A stretch of DNA of 42,488 nucleotides from Syntrophomonadaceae bacterium. Its GTDB lineage: Bacteria; Bacillota; Syntrophomonadia; Syntrophomonadales; Syntrophomonadaceae. The notes under the pieces were generated by a model that ran no database searches, had not been told where the DNA came from, and was given only the letters and a program-made list of their open reading frames with translations. Position 1 is the stretch's first letter, and each line of letters opens with the position of its first letter. The translations under genes and the position numbers were made by a program. The stretch lies in NCBI GenBank assembly GCA_012515055.1, contig JAAYZA010000318.1, positions 1-42,488 of the forward strand, read 5' to 3'. Positions 41,188 to 42,488 of the stretch are shown here, one piece after another.

Positions 41188-42233
41188 TCGCACCATTGAT
41201 ATTTAACGGGGAGGCCATTGAAATACTGGATCAGAATCGGCTCCCGGATGAAATAGTTTACGTAAGCTGTCAATCAGCGGAAGAAACTGCCGCCGCCATC
41301 AGGACATTGCAAGTTAGAGGTGCGCCGCTGATAGGAATTGCCGCCGCCTTTGGCCTGGCACTGGCAGTGAGAAATTTTTCCGGAACCCGGGGCCAGCTGG
41401 AGGAAGATTTTTTAAAAAGCAAAAACCTCCTGGCTGCTGCCCGGCCCACGGCCGTTAATTTGTTCTGGGCCTTGAACCGAATGGAAAGAGTTTATCACAA
41501 CAATAAAGGGCAGGGAATCGAAGATTTAAAAACTGCATTGCTGGGAACCGCCGAAAATATCCTGGCCGAAGATATTAAAATCAATCAAAGCATCGGCAGT
41601 TTTGGGGAAGGATTGCTGGGACAAAACAGCCGGGTCCTGACCATCTGTAATGCGGGAGCACTGGCAACCGGAGGTTATGGTACGGCATTGGGCGTCATCC
41701 GTGCCGCCCATCACAACGGCAAGGTCAGTCAGGTGTGGGCCTGTGAGACCAGACCAGTGCTGCAGGGAGCCCGTCTGACGGTCTGGGAATTGATGCAGGA
41801 TAAGATTCCCGTCACCCTTATAACTGATAGCATGGCGGGCTATGTCATGCAGCTGGGCAGGGTGGATGCAGTCATTGCCGGTGCTGACCGAATTACCGCC
41901 AATGGGGATACCGCCAATAAGATCGGCACCTATACCCTGGCAGTCCTGGCAGCATATCATAATATCCCCTTTTATATCGCTGCCCCCCATTCCACCATTG
42001 ATATCACTATGGATTCCGGCCGTCAGATTCCCATCGAGGAACGTTCCCATCTGGAAATCAAACAATTGCGGGGCATCAATCTGACCGTACCGGATGTCGA
42101 TGTTTTTAATCCGGCTTTTGATGTGACCCCCGGGCAGTTGATCACCGGGATTATTACCGAAACCGGGGTTATCAAAGCCCCTTTCCGGGAAAATATCGAA
42201 AAACATTTCGCTTGCAAACGAGGAGGAAAATAA
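41184..42233 (+). CDS. mtnA: S-methyl-5-thioribose-1-phosphate isomerase
   Basis: Aldose-ketose isomerase that converts methylthioribose-1-phosphate to methylthioribulose-1-phosphate. The 349-residue protein has VRGAPLIGIAAAFGLALA, the catalytic-cysteine motif TICNAGALATGGYGTALGVI, and the aspartate motif GADRITANGDTANKIGTY, then IEERSHLEI near the C-terminus. The start overlaps the mtnP stop as ATGA, and the stop overlaps the next ATG (TAATG). No gene for the next pathway step is visible before the window ends. Confidence 0.96.
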   Translation: MIAPLIFNGEAIEILDQNRLPDEIVYVSCQSAEETAAAIRTLQVRGAPLIGIAAAFGLALAVRNFSGTRGQLEEDFLKSKNLLAAARPTAVNLFWALNRMERVYHNNKGQGIEDLKTALLGTAENILAEDIKINQSIGSFGEGLLGQNSRVLTICNAGALATGGYGTALGVIRAAHHNGKVSQVWACETRPVLQGARLTVWELMQDKIPVTLITDSMAGYVMQLGRVDAVIAGADRITANGDTANKIGTYTLAVLAAYHNIPFYIAAPHSTIDITMDSGRQIPIEERSHLEIKQLRGINLTVPDVDVFNPAFDVTPGQLITGIITETGVIKAPFRENIEKHFACKRGGK

Positions 42234-42488
42234 TGAGGACATTATTGCATAATGCCAGTATCATCCCAATGGATGGCGGCACGCAGATCATTGAAAATGG
42301 TTATATCGTAATAGAGGATAATACCATTACTGCAATGGGCAGCGGGGAAATTGACACTGGGGGTTTTGATAAGGTAATAGAAGGAAATAACAAAGTGGTC
42401 CTGCCGGGATTCGTCAACACTCATACCCATGCGGCCATGACTTTGTTGCGGGGATATGCCGATGACCTGCCCTTGAAAGAATGGCTGG
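42233..42488 (+). CDS. mtaD: Methylthioadenosine/S-adenosylhomocysteine deaminase, 3'-truncated by window edge
   Basis: Amidohydrolase that deaminates methylthioadenosine (and SAH) to the inosine form. Only the first 85 codons are in the window: MRTLLHNASIIPMDGGTQII, then VLPGFVNTHTHAAMTLLRG, which holds the HxH metal ligands and LRGYADDLPLKEWL, typical of the MtaD/SsnA/AtzA-like branch. AGGAGG lies 7 bases before the ATG at 42233, which overlaps the mtnA stop. The catalytic C-terminal residues are beyond the edge. A chlorohydrolase-type annotation is the usual alternative. Confidence 0.88.
   Translation, partial: MRTLLHNASIIPMDGGTQIIENGYIVIEDNTITAMGSGEIDTGGFDKVIEGNNKVVLPGFVNTHTHAAMTLLRGYADDLPLKEWL

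Noticed and set aside
41526-42242. Minus-strand open frame of 238 codons opposite mtnA
   Set aside because: Shadow of mtnA, whose motifs are complete; no independent evidence.
1-42488. CRISPR arrays, insertion sequences, prophage or toxin-antitoxin genes
   Set aside because: No regularly spaced repeats, transposase, integrase or paired small toxin-like genes were found; nearly all DNA is conserved chromosomal genes.

Overview
The window is a gene-dense chromosomal segment from a low-to-mid GC member of the Bacillota (Clostridia type). The best fit is the Syntrophomonadaceae, i.e. an anaerobic syntrophic fatty-acid oxidiser. Reasons: strong AGGAGG ribosome binding sites with many TTG and GTG starts; Clostridia/Bacillus gene order (rpmB-yloU-yloV-recG; rsmD, ylbJ, ylbK, ylbM, ylbN-rpmF-plsX-acpP-rnc-smc-ftsY); spore genes (an alpha/beta SASP, gpr, ylbJ/spoVV); an oxygen-independent, siroheme-based heme pathway; and an etfB-etfA-membrane FeS oxidoreductase (DUF224/EMO) operon like the one used for reverse electron transfer in syntrophic butyrate oxidation. 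Genus assignment is inference; no rRNA gene is present.

Layout. 1-1753: end of a polyprenyl diphosphate synthase gene, then tatC and tatA (minimal Tat system). 1784-11658: ten-gene tetrapyrrole operon: precorrin-2 dehydrogenase, hemA, hemC, cobA-hemD fusion, ahbC (nirJ1), hemB, ahbD (nirJ2), two Lrp-like siroheme decarboxylase subunits (ahbA, ahbB) and hemL. 11986-15963: etfB, etfA and the EtfAB:quinone oxidoreductase, closed by a strong terminator. 16241-23008: coaD, a gamma-carbonic-anhydrase-like gene, hslO, rpmB, yloU, fakA and recG. 23107-29155: sporulation and housekeeping block: a 33-codon SASP-like ORF, SASP, gpr, rsmD, a coiled-coil gene, ylbJ, ylbK and tmcAL, with several strand switches and tail-to-tail overlaps. 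29288-31526: pta-ackA, closed by a terminator. 31691-40386: yceD-rpmF-plsX-acpP-rnc-radical SAM-smc-ftsY. 40399-end: methylthioadenosine salvage (mtnP, mtnA, start of mtaD).

How the genes work together. Glutamyl-tRNA is taken by HemA/HemL/HemB/HemC/HemD to uroporphyrinogen III, by CobA and the SirC-like enzyme toward sirohydrochlorin/siroheme, and by AhbAB, AhbC and AhbD to heme b without oxygen. Directly downstream lies the membrane oxidoreductase that, in characterised syntrophs, carries heme b and passes electrons from acyl-CoA dehydrogenases via EtfAB to menaquinone. The upstream polyprenyl synthase may supply the quinone side chain. Pta/AckA would recover ATP from the acetyl-CoA produced by beta-oxidation. 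The window therefore groups quinone, heme, electron-transfer and ATP-yielding functions of a syntroph.

The most novel-looking items are a putative C-rich small RNA between gpr and rsmD (minus strand, about 24609-24728); a tiny 33-codon SASP-like ORF set directly behind a terminator hairpin; a 13-bp perfect hairpin between etfA and the oxidoreductase gene; a Cys-to-Gly change in the first CCG domain of that oxidoreductase; and an MtnP whose purine pocket suggests methylthioinosine rather than methylthioadenosine. I see no tRNA, rRNA, CRISPR array, insertion sequence or phage gene.
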